A DNA stretch of 5,812 nt from Alphaproteobacteria bacterium (GTDB lineage: Bacteria; Pseudomonadota; Alphaproteobacteria; Micropepsales; Micropepsaceae): NCBI GenBank assembly GCA_003451645.1, contig DMER01000086.1, positions 8,654-14,465 on the forward strand. Direction: 5' to 3'. The position numbers and the translations under genes are program-made. The notes beneath the pieces were generated by a model. The model was not told the DNA's origin and ran no database searches. It saw only the letters and a program-made list of their open reading frames with translations. Positions 1-5,812 of the stretch are shown piece by piece. Within the stretch, counting starts at the first letter, position 1, and every line of letters starts with the position of its first letter.

Positions 1-92
1 ACGCGCATCACCTACGCCAATCCTCCGACGCCTAAGGGGGGTTAGGCGGGAAGCCACGTTCCAGTCCCCGGCTGGCGCCTCCGGTTAACCCC
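1..92. other. Left-edge non-coding stretch past the RND operon
   Basis: No gene can be established here. It holds the hairpin at 29-48 and the palindromes TGGCGCC (73-79) and GGTTAACC (83-90). Two weak hints about the next gene conflict. On the plus strand, frame 1 is open from the edge to a TAG at 43-45 and would give a 14-residue C-terminal tail. On the minus strand, GGAGGA (26-21) lies 12 nt before an ATG at 8-6, which could start a third gene downstream of the permease. Neither can be confirmed from so few bases. Confidence 0.4.
29..48 (-). terminator. Hairpin after the RND permease gene, possible terminator
   Basis: CGCCTAA (29-35) and TTAGGCG (42-48) form a perfect 7-bp stem around a run of six identical bases (G on the plus strand, C on the minus strand). 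It begins 45 nt beyond the permease stop codon. Position and stem suit a transcript end for the efflux operon, but no T-tract follows on either strand. It is therefore not a canonical intrinsic terminator and could instead be a 3'-end stabilising hairpin. Being symmetric, it would serve either strand if a convergent gene lies to the left. Confidence 0.35.
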
Positions 93-3000
93 TCAATGCC
101 CGGTCTGATCGCGGTCGGGGTTCTCGGCCTCCCACGCATCCATTTCTCGCCCGATCGCGCCCGCAGGCTCCGAGCCGCGCGCCAAAAGGTCGTAAAAGAC
201 CGGAATCACGAACAACGTAAGCAAGGTGGAGAACACCACGCCTGCAAACACCACCACGCCCAAGGTCTCGCGGCTCGCGGAGCCAGGCCCACCCTCGAGG
301 ATCAGTGGCAACGCGCCCATCGCGGTCGCGATCGAGGTCATGAGAATCGGCCGCAAGCGGATGGCACACGCCTCGATCAGCGCCTCGCGGAACGGCCTGC
401 CCGCGTCGCGCAATTGGTTGGCGAACTCGACAATCAAAATACCGTTCTTGGCGGCAAGCCCGATCAGCATCACGATCCCAATCTGGCTATAGATATTGAG
501 CGTCGATCCGTAGACGAACAAACCGAATAAGGCGCCCGCCACCGCCAAAGGCACGGTCATCAAGATGATAAAGGGGTGCACGAAACTCTCAAATTGCGCC
601 GCCAGCACCAGATAGACCACCAGAAGCGCCAGCGCGAAGGTGACATAAAGCGCCGAGGTCGATTGCCGGAATTCGCGCGACTGGCCTGCATAATCGGTCC
701 GCGCCGAAGGCGGCAGAACCTCTGCCGCCGCCGCATCCATAAACGCCAAACCTTCGCCCAGCGTATAGCCGGGCGCGATCCCCGCCTGGATCGTCACCGC
801 CCGCTCGCGGTTGAAACGCTGCAAGGAGTTAGGCCCGGCATTTTCCTCAATGCTCACCATATTGCTCAGCGGCACCAATTGCCCATTCAGGGTACGGACA
901 AAGGTATTGCTCAGGTCATCCGGTGTCTGGCGCTCTTGACGTTCGGCCTGCAGGATCACGTCGTAATCCTCACCCCCCTCCACGTAAGAGGTCACGCGCC
1001 GCGCTCCAAGTAATGTCTCCAGGGTCCGGCCCAGCACCGAAAGCGACACGCCCATTGCCGCCGCGCGGTCACGGTCGACCCGCACCAGCAATTGCGGCTT
1101 GGTCTCGCGCAAATCGCTGTCCGGCCCGGTCAGATTGGGGTTCTCCGCCATCTTGGCCAGCATCAGATCCCGCCAATTGGCCAGCTCCTCATAAGAGCGG
1201 CCCGTGATCACGAATTGTACCGGCCGCCCACCGCCGCGCTGCCCCAGGCCTTGGCGGGTCACGACATTGATCCGCATGCCCGGGATCGCTTGCAGCCTCG
1301 GCGTTACTTCCGCGATCATCGCACGCATCGGCCGGCTGCGCTCCGCCCAATCGGCCAGGAACACCACCGCAAAGCCATTGTTGAACTCTTCTGTCCGCCC
1401 AAAGCCCGCGGGCACGCGTGTCACAAGCCTGCGGATCTCGCCTGACTTGACATAGTCCATCAGGATCGCTTCGACCTTCAGCACCTCTTTCAAGGTGGCG
1501 TCAAAGCTTTGCCCCTCGGGGCCCTGGATGTTGACATTGAAGCCGCCCGTGTCCTCTTCCGGCGCCAGTTCGGAGGGGATCACCTGAAAGATCGCGACCG
1601 TCATCACGATGGCGCCGCCGAACAGGATCAAGGCCGCCAAGGGCGCCGCCAAGGTCAGCTCCAGCGCCCCGCGATATGACTGTGATAAGGCGTCGGTCAG
1701 CGTATGCACTGCGCGCGAGATCGGCCCATCGCCATCGGTGGGTCTCAGCAGCAGCGCGCACATCATGGGCGTCAAGGTCAGGGCCACAAAGGCGGAGATG
1801 GCGACGGACGCCGCAAGCGTGACCGCCAATTCCGCAAACAGCCGCCCAATATTGCCTTCGAGAAACGCGATGGGCAGGAACACGGAAATCAAGACCGTCG
1901 TGGTTGCAAGCACCGCAAAGGCCACCTGCCGGGCTCCACGCGCAGCGGCCACAAAGCGCGGCTCGCCCATCTGAATGCGCCGCTGGATATTCTCCAGCAC
2001 CACGATCGCGTCGTCGACCACAAGGCCGATGGCAAGCACAATCGCCAGCAGGGTCAACAGGTTGAGCGAGAACCCGAACAGATCGAGCGCGGCGAAGCTC
2101 GCGACCAAACACACAGGCACCGTTGCCGCCGGAATGATCGCGGCACGGATGGTGCCCAAGAACAGAAAGATCACCCCGATCACCAGCGCGATGGCGACCG
2201 CGATCGTGAAGCGCACTTCCTTGACGGCTGCCTCCACAAAGATCGAAGTGTCGCTGGAGATGTCGAACTTCATGCCTGCGGGCAATGTGGGGCCCAGCCG
2301 CGCGACTTCCGCTTTTGCCGCGCGCGCCACATCCAGAAGGTTGGCCTTGGACTGCCGCACCACGCCGACGCCGATCTGCGCCACGCCATTGCCGCGGAAC
2401 TGATTGCGCACCTCAGACGATTCGCGCGAGACACGGGCGACCTCGCCCAGGCGGATCATTTGCCCTGCCGCCGTGGTGCGGATCACCAGGCGTTCAAAAT
2501 CCTCTGGTTTCTCATAGGCGCGAGGCAGGCGGATCGAGAAATCCCGCGTCCGGCTCTCAAGCCGCCCGGCCGGAACCTCGACATTCTCCCGGCGCAAGGC
2601 CTCCTCGATATCGCCAATGGTCAGGCCCCGCGCGGCCAGGGCATCGGGATTGATCCAGACCCGCATCGCATAGCGCTGCGCGCCGCCGATCTGCACGCGC
2701 GCGACCCCCGGCACCGCCGACAACTGGTCGACAATAAAGCGCTCCGCATAATCGGTCAGCTCGAGCGCGCCCATGCGGTCGGACGACAGATTGAAAAACA
2801 TGATGGGCTGCGCATCCGCATCCGCCTTGGAGATTTGCGGCGGGTCGGCGGCGTCCGGCAATTGGTCGATCACGCGCGAGACGGCGTTGCGCACATCGTT
2901 GGCCGCCGCTTCGATGTCGCGGGAGAGCGCGAATTCAATCGAGACATCGGAGCGCCCGTCCCGGCTGCGGCTGGTGATGGTCTCGATCCCCTCAAGCCCC

Positions 3001-3215
3001 GCAAGCTGGTTCTCGATGATCGTTGTGATGTTGGTCTCAACAACCGCCGCCGCAGCGCCCGGATAGATCGTCTCCACACTGACGACGGGCGGGTCGATGT
3101 CCGGCAATTCCCGCAACGGCAGCCGCAAGAACGCCATCACGCCCAGAACGATGAGCAAAAGGCTCATCACGCTGGCGAGCACCGGGCGCCGGACTGAGAT
3201 GTCGCTTAGGAACAT
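93..3215 (-). CDS. RND efflux permease, HAE1 (AcrB/MexB-like) family
   Basis: This is the inner-membrane, proton-driven subunit of a tripartite efflux pump, expected to work as a trimer. At 1040 residues it is full length (AcrB has about 1049). It has the RND duplicated layout: TM1 at about 12-30, a periplasmic porter half at about 31-335, TM2-TM6 at about 336-490, TM7 at about 524-546, a second periplasmic half at about 547-850, and TM8-TM12 at about 855-1012. The proton-relay residues are present: adjacent Asp401-Asp402 in TM4 (GLVVDDAIVVLEN), Lys923 in TM10 (GLAAKNGILIVEF), and Arg953 and Thr960 in RLRPILMT, matching AcrB D407/D408, K940, R971 and T978. The ATG start gives the usual MFLSDISVRRPV opening. 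Its Shine-Dalgarno candidate GGGGGAG (3235-3229) is rather far away, 13 nt. The gene lies 33 nt after the adaptor stop, so the two are almost certainly co-transcribed. Substrates cannot be predicted; drugs, bile-like compounds or solvents are typical of HAE1 pumps. No truncation or frameshift is seen. Confidence 0.96.
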   Translation of the reverse strand: MFLSDISVRRPVLASVMSLLLIVLGVMAFLRLPLRELPDIDPPVVSVETIYPGAAAAVVETNITTIIENQLAGLEGIETITSRSRDGRSDVSIEFALSRDIEAAANDVRNAVSRVIDQLPDAADPPQISKADADAQPIMFFNLSSDRMGALELTDYAERFIVDQLSAVPGVARVQIGGAQRYAMRVWINPDALAARGLTIGDIEEALRRENVEVPAGRLESRTRDFSIRLPRAYEKPEDFERLVIRTTAAGQMIRLGEVARVSRESSEVRNQFRGNGVAQIGVGVVRQSKANLLDVARAAKAEVARLGPTLPAGMKFDISSDTSIFVEAAVKEVRFTIAVAIALVIGVIFLFLGTIRAAIIPAATVPVCLVASFAALDLFGFSLNLLTLLAIVLAIGLVVDDAIVVLENIQRRIQMGEPRFVAAARGARQVAFAVLATTTVLISVFLPIAFLEGNIGRLFAELAVTLAASVAISAFVALTLTPMMCALLLRPTDGDGPISRAVHTLTDALSQSYRGALELTLAAPLAALILFGGAIVMTVAIFQVIPSELAPEEDTGGFNVNIQGPEGQSFDATLKEVLKVEAILMDYVKSGEIRRLVTRVPAGFGRTEEFNNGFAVVFLADWAERSRPMRAMIAEVTPRLQAIPGMRINVVTRQGLGQRGGGRPVQFVITGRSYEELANWRDLMLAKMAENPNLTGPDSDLRETKPQLLVRVDRDRAAAMGVSLSVLGRTLETLLGARRVTSYVEGGEDYDVILQAERQERQTPDDLSNTFVRTLNGQLVPLSNMVSIEENAGPNSLQRFNRERAVTIQAGIAPGYTLGEGLAFMDAAAAEVLPPSARTDYAGQSREFRQSTSALYVTFALALLVVYLVLAAQFESFVHPFIILMTVPLAVAGALFGLFVYGSTLNIYSQIGIVMLIGLAAKNGILIVEFANQLRDAGRPFREALIEACAIRLRPILMTSIATAMGALPLILEGGPGSASRETLGVVVFAGVVFSTLLTLFVIPVFYDLLARGSEPAGAIGREMDAWEAENPDRDQTGH

Positions 3216-3248
3216 GGCTGTGGTCGCACTCCCCCGGTTGCACCCACA

Positions 3249-4361
3249 TCAGGCTCCAGCGCCGCGCGCGCCGCGTTCCCCGCGTGGCGGGGTTAGCGTG
3301 ATCGGCGCATCGGGCCGCAATTTGACCACGCCTTGCGTGACCACTTGGTCGCCTTGCACCAGGCCGTCCAAAATCTCGACAGACCCTGCCACCCGTCTGC
3401 CCGTCCGCACCGGCCGGCGCTCCGCAATCATACCTTTCTCACCTTGGCGGACCACAAAGACGAAACGTTTGTCCGCGAGCGGAACAATGGCCTCTTCCGG
3501 CACGGACAGCCCGTTGCGCGGATCGGCCCTCAGGCTTGCGGACAGCAGCATGCCCGGTTTGATCAGGCCCTCATCATTGGGCACCTCAACCCGCACCAGG
3601 ATCGTGCGCGCCACCGGATCGACCCGGCTGTCGATGCCTGTCACATTCCCTGGGAACAGGCGCGCGCCAAAGGCTGCTGACTTGACCTCCACCAGCATGC
3701 CCGTTTTGAGCAATGCCACCGCTGTTTCCGGCACCATCAGATCGAGCTTGATCAAGGACACATCGTCCAATGTGGTGATCACGTCCCCTGGCCGCACCAA
3801 AGTACCGGGGGAGACCTGCCGCAACCCCAAGACGCCCGCAAAGGGCGCCCGGATTAGCCGGTCCGAGACTTGGCTTTCCTGCGCGCGCACCCGCGCTTGT
3901 GCCGTATCGCGCGCGGCCCTGCGTTCATCGAGAACCGACCCTGACAGATTGCCTGACGCCGCCAGGGCTTCCGCCCGCGTCATTTGCTGCTCGGCCTCGA
4001 CCAGATTGGCGCGCGCTTCCGCCAATTGCGCGCCTTGCTGGCTGGACGTCATCTCGGCAATCACAAAGCCCTTGGGCACTGACTGCCCATCCGCGAAATT
4101 GACCTGAGAGACGGTATCGGCGGTCTTGGCGGTGACCGTGATGGACTCGCGCGCCTTGGCGCTGCCGACGGCATCGATGCGCACCGCAAACTCCGCCATC
4201 TGAGGGTTTACGGCGACCACATAAGTTGGCCGCCCACCCCCGCCGCCGCCGCCTTGCCGCCCGTTTCCAGCCGCTGGTGCCTCCTGCAGGCGCACATAGG
4301 TATAGGCTCCGGCGGCAATCACCAGCCCCAGAACCACCATCAAAAACAATAACCGGCCCAC
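3249..4361 (-). CDS. RND efflux periplasmic adaptor (membrane fusion protein, HlyD/AcrA-like)
   Basis: This is the periplasmic adaptor that links an RND permease to an outer-membrane channel. The 370-residue protein has an N-terminal hydrophobic segment (about 4-21, after an Arg at position 3) and no lipobox cysteine, so it is probably anchored by an uncleaved membrane helix rather than a lipid. A low-complexity linker with seven glycines follows (37-43). Then come a split biotinyl-lipoyl domain (about 75-102 and 168-200, including IRAPFAGVLGLRQVSPGTLV), a helical hairpin rich in Ala, Glu and Gln (about 105-165), a beta-barrel (about 203-280) and a membrane-proximal domain (about 285-355). 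The tail is rich in Gly, Arg and Ala. The start is GTG; upstream in frame a TAG lies at 4394-4392. The ribosome site is weak (GGGG, 5 nt before GTG). ATG at codon 8 (4340) is an alternative, but it would remove the charged N-terminus. It is the first gene of the operon with the permease. Confidence 0.93.
   Translation of the reverse strand: MGRLLFLMVVLGLVIAAGAYTYVRLQEAPAAGNGRQGGGGGGGRPTYVVAVNPQMAEFAVRIDAVGSAKARESITVTAKTADTVSQVNFADGQSVPKGFVIAEMTSSQQGAQLAEARANLVEAEQQMTRAEALAASGNLSGSVLDERRAARDTAQARVRAQESQVSDRLIRAPFAGVLGLRQVSPGTLVRPGDVITTLDDVSLIKLDLMVPETAVALLKTGMLVEVKSAAFGARLFPGNVTGIDSRVDPVARTILVRVEVPNDEGLIKPGMLLSASLRADPRNGLSVPEEAIVPLADKRFVFVVRQGEKGMIAERRPVRTGRRVAGSVEILDGLVQGDQVVTQGVVKLRPDAPITLTPPRGERGARGAGA
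4242..4253 (-). repeat. Short GGC trinucleotide run encoding the adaptor's Gly linker
   Basis: On the coding (minus) strand four GGC codons are followed by GGG, GGT and GGG, giving seven consecutive glycines (residues 37-43) between the membrane anchor and the first folded domain. Only the four GGC units form a perfect repeat. Gain or loss of a unit would stay in frame and change only linker length. Confidence 0.6.
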
Positions 4362-4419
4362 GCCCGCCCCACTTATATCTTCCCCAGAGACCTACCCTCT
4401 GGCGCCTATGAAATCGACA

Positions 4420-4444
4420 GGAATTCTTGGTTTCCAAGCATTTC
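4420..4444. promoter_or_regulatory. Imperfect 25-bp palindrome upstream of the efflux operon, possible operator
   Basis: The site is centred at 4432. Its core is CTTGG-TTT-CCAAG (4426-4438), and the symmetry extends outward through ATT/AAT steps to G4420-C4444. Of the 11 arm pairs, nine are Watson-Crick, one is G-T and one is a mismatch. It is more AT-rich than its surroundings and lies about 60 nt upstream of the adaptor start. This is the size and place expected of an operator for a dimeric repressor, as in AcrR- or MarR-controlled pumps. No regulator gene is in the window, so the assignment is inference. Near-identical 11-mers TGGCGCCTRTG (R is A, then G) occur on either side, at 4400-4410 and 4457-4467. 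A TATAAG (4377-4372, minus strand) could be a -10 element for the operon, but no convincing -35 goes with it. Confidence 0.35.
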
Positions 4445-4508
4445 CGGCTTTGACCATGGCGCCTGTGCCACCCGAGGCCAGAAGGCCCGCATTGCAGCCC
4501 GGCCCATT

Positions 4509-4536
4509 TTGCGCTAGCCCTTGAGCCTCATACGAC
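4509..4536 (+). promoter_or_regulatory. Weak candidate promoter for tRNA-Thr
   Basis: TTGCGC (4509-4514) and TACGAC (4531-4536), separated by 16 nt, could be the -35 and -10 elements; transcription would begin near the 5' end of the mature tRNA. The match to consensus is poor, and the call rests mostly on position. Confidence 0.2.
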
Positions 4537-4542
4537 AGATCC

Positions 4543-4617
4543 GCCGGAATAGCTCAGTGGTAGAGCAACCGCCTTGTAAGCGGTAGGTCGTCAGTTCAAT
4601 CCTGACTTCCGGCACCA
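4543..4617 (+). tRNA. tRNA-Thr (anticodon TGT)
   Basis: The 75-nt gene folds into a complete cloverleaf. The acceptor stem is GCCGGAA (4543-4549) with TTCCGGC (4607-4613). The D stem is GCTC/GAGC with loop AGTGGTA. The anticodon stem is ACCGC/GCGGT with loop CTTGTAA, placing anticodon TGT at 4575-4577. The variable region is AGGTC, and the T stem GTCAG/CTGAC encloses loop TTCAATC. The discriminator is A4614 and the CCA end is encoded (4615-4617). All stems pair fully. It decodes threonine ACA, and through wobble other ACN codons. It lies in the same direction as gcdH and opposite to the efflux operon. Confidence 0.97.
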
Positions 4618-4635
4618 CACCGCATCCCTTCCCCC

Positions 4636-4689
4636 TTGTGCGCCGAGCTTTAACGCTCTTTGATGCGCCGGACCGCAACGCATCAGAGA
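4636..4689 (+). promoter_or_regulatory. 11-bp inverted repeat and possible promoter in front of gcdH
   Basis: TCTTTGATGCG (4657-4667) pairs with CGCATCAGAGA (4679-4689) across an 11-nt spacer, with ten Watson-Crick pairs and one U-G wobble. The right arm ends just 2 nt before the gcdH Shine-Dalgarno sequence. It has two possible readings. As RNA it would be a stable hairpin beside the ribosome site. As DNA it could be an operator, because a weak promoter (TTGTGC at 4636-4641, 17 nt, TTTGAT at 4659-4664) would put the -10 element inside the left arm and the start site between the arms. A smaller hairpin, GAGC/GCTC (4645-4648 with 4655-4658) followed by TTT, overlaps the left arm and excludes it. 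No T-tract follows the large hairpin, so it is not an obvious terminator of the tRNA. Confidence 0.4.
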
Positions 4690-4691
4690 CC

Positions 4692-4697
4692 GAAGGA
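4692..4697 (+). promoter_or_regulatory. Shine-Dalgarno sequence of gcdH
   Basis: GAAGGA sits 6 nt before the ATG at 4704. This near-ideal match and spacing supports that ATG as the start. Confidence 0.8.
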
Positions 4698-4703
4698 TCT
4701 TCC

Positions 4704-5812
4704 ATGGCCGAAGCCCACGCGACCCCTCATGTTCATGGCGATGTCGATACGGGTGCCTTTGACTGGGCGGACCCGCTTTTGCTCGCCCAAAGCCTGACCG
4801 AGGAAGAACGCCTGGTCCAACAATCGGCCGCTGCCTTTGCCGCCGAGCGTCTCATGCCGCGGGTGCTAGAGGCCAACCGCCGCGAAATCTTCCACCCCGA
4901 GATCATGCGCGAAATGGGTGAGGCTGGGTTGCTTGGGCCCACAATTCCCGCCACCTATGGTGGCGCCGGGTTGGGCTATGTGTCCTATGGTCTCGCGGCG
5001 CGCGAGATCGAGAAGGTCGATAGCGGCTATCGCTCCGCCATGAGCGTGCAGTCGAGCCTGGTGATGCATCCCATCTACAAATTCGGCACAGAGGAGCTGC
5101 GCCGCCGCTTCCTGCCCAAATTGGTGACGGGCGAGATGGTGGGCTGCTTCGGCCTGACGGAACCCGATCATGGCTCGGACCCAGGTTCCATGGTCACCAG
5201 GGCTGAGACGATTAGCGGCGGCTTCCGCCTCAATGGCGCCAAGACCTGGATCACCAACGCCCCCATCGCAGACATCGCGGTTGTTTGGGCCAAGACAGAT
5301 GACGGCCGCATCCGTGGCTTTGTTGTTGAGCGCGGCATGAAAGGCTTCTCGACGCCCAAGATCGAAGGAAAATTCTCCCTGCGCGCCTCGATCACCGGTC
5401 AGATCGTGCTGGAAGATGTGATTGTGCCCGCCGCCAATCAATTGCCCGGCGTCTCAGGTCTGGGAGGTCCGTTCTCCTGTCTGAACCGGGCGCGCTATGG
5501 CATCGCCTGGGGCGCGATGGGTGCCGCCGAGTTTTGCTGGCAGGCCGCCCGCCAATATGTGCTGGAGCGCAAGCAATTCGGCCGACCGCTCGCCGCCAAT
5601 CAGCTCATCCAAAAGAAACTCGCGGACATGCAGACCGAGATCGCCTTGGGCCTCAACGCGGTCCTGCAATTGGGCCGCCTGATGGATGCAGGCACCGCCG
5701 CGCCGCCGATGATCTCGATGCTCAAGCGCAACAATTGCGGCAAGGCCCTGGCCGTGGCGCGCGAGGCGCGCGACATGCATGGCGGCAACGGGATCGTGGA
5801 CGAGTACCACGT
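4704..5812 (+). CDS. gcdH: Glutaryl-CoA dehydrogenase, 3' end cut by window edge
   Basis: This FAD-dependent acyl-CoA dehydrogenase oxidises and decarboxylates glutaryl-CoA to crotonyl-CoA and CO2, passing electrons to electron-transfer flavoprotein. It acts in lysine, tryptophan and some aromatic degradation. The frame is open from the ATG for 369 codons to the edge; the family is about 390-405 residues, so roughly 30 are missing. Family signatures are strong: FDWADPLLL (19-27), [20 protein letters not shown] (76-95), [19 protein letters not shown] (107-125), the flavin-binding CFGLTEP...GSDP (148-160), KTWITN (180-185), [16 protein letters not shown] (222-237), [20 protein letters not shown] (260-279), [20 protein letters not shown] (289-308) and [16 protein letters not shown] at the edge. 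Arg110-Ser111 match the pair that in human GCDH (Arg94-Ser95) contacts the glutaryl carboxylate, which favours glutaryl-CoA over simple acyl-CoAs. The catalytic Glu, in the downstream YEGT motif, lies past the edge and cannot be checked. The usual Ala or Ser in TEPxxGSDP is His156 here, probably tolerated. The start is supported by GAAGGA. Confidence 0.96.
   Translation, partial: MAEAHATPHVHGDVDTGAFDWADPLLLAQSLTEEERLVQQSAAAFAAERLMPRVLEANRREIFHPEIMREMGEAGLLGPTIPATYGGAGLGYVSYGLAAREIEKVDSGYRSAMSVQSSLVMHPIYKFGTEELRRRFLPKLVTGEMVGCFGLTEPDHGSDPGSMVTRAETISGGFRLNGAKTWITNAPIADIAVVWAKTDDGRIRGFVVERGMKGFSTPKIEGKFSLRASITGQIVLEDVIVPAANQLPGVSGLGGPFSCLNRARYGIAWGAMGAAEFCWQAARQYVLERKQFGRPLAANQLIQKKLADMQTEIALGLNAVLQLGRLMDAGTAAPPMISMLKRNNCGKALAVAREARDMHGGNGIVDEYH

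Noticed and set aside
1704..3197. Plus-strand 497-codon open frame antisense to the permease gene
   Set aside because: It lies wholly within a well-conserved RND gene, and its translation is low in hydrophobic segments and rich in Arg, His, Gln and Asp with no recognisable domain. This is typical of an antisense frame in GC-rich coding DNA.
3097..4107. Plus-strand 336-codon open frame opposite the adaptor gene
   Set aside because: It spans the permease start and the adaptor gene in antisense, is Ser/Thr/Arg-rich without domains, and conflicts with two clear gene calls.
4476..4487. GGCC-AGAA-GGCC mini-hairpin upstream of the tRNA
   Set aside because: It is a four-bp GC stem with no T-tract, expected often by chance in this composition.
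4408..4524. Possible 38-residue plus-strand peptide starting ATG at 4408
   Set aside because: It has no Shine-Dalgarno sequence before the ATG and no recognisable composition or motif, and it overlaps the probable regulatory region.
4543..4617. tRNA-Thr as an integration (att) site for a mobile element
   Set aside because: No integrase, no repeated tRNA 3' end and no compositional break were seen; the downstream gene is an ordinary catabolic gene.
4514..4705. Minus-strand 63-codon open frame across the tRNA
   Set aside because: Its middle ([20 protein letters not shown]) is the reverse-strand translation of the tRNA gene, a well-known type of spurious protein. The tRNA fold explains the sequence fully.
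4866..5810. Minus-strand open frames (including 191 and 118 codons) opposite gcdH
   Set aside because: They are shadows of the gcdH frame, whose translation matches the family along its whole visible length.

Overview
This window is an ordinary chromosomal segment from a GC-rich Gram-negative bacterium, most likely an alphaproteobacterium. That placement rests on base composition, the style of the proteins, a tRNA gene that encodes its own CCA end, and a typical proteobacterial glutaryl-CoA dehydrogenase. It is an inference, and I do not assign a genus. I see no insertion sequence, integrase, CRISPR array or phage gene, and no convincing undescribed system.

Layout: positions 1-92 are a short non-coding edge with a perfect 7-bp hairpin, lying just past the end of a minus-strand operon. 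From 4361 down to 93 on the minus strand is a two-gene RND efflux operon: a membrane fusion (periplasmic adaptor) protein first, then an intact 1040-residue inner-membrane RND permease 33 nt later. No outer-membrane channel gene is seen, so the pump probably borrows a TolC-type channel encoded elsewhere or just beyond the left edge.

Positions 4362-4542 are a 181-nt intergenic region that must hold the efflux promoter (leftward) and the tRNA promoter (rightward). It contains an imperfect 25-bp palindrome that could be an operator for a local repressor. A tRNA-Thr(TGT) gene follows on the plus strand at 4543-4617. Then comes an 86-nt spacer with an 11-bp inverted repeat directly before a good Shine-Dalgarno sequence. 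The plus-strand gene gcdH (glutaryl-CoA dehydrogenase) starts at 4704 and is cut by the right edge.

The adaptor and permease should act together as a proton-driven export pump. The tRNA and gcdH are housekeeping and catabolic neighbours with no evident functional link to it. The points most worth a second look are the two dyad-symmetric sites in the intergenic regions, the possible tRNA-mRNA readthrough into gcdH, and an excess of the hexamer CAATTG produced mostly by CAA-TTG codon pairs.
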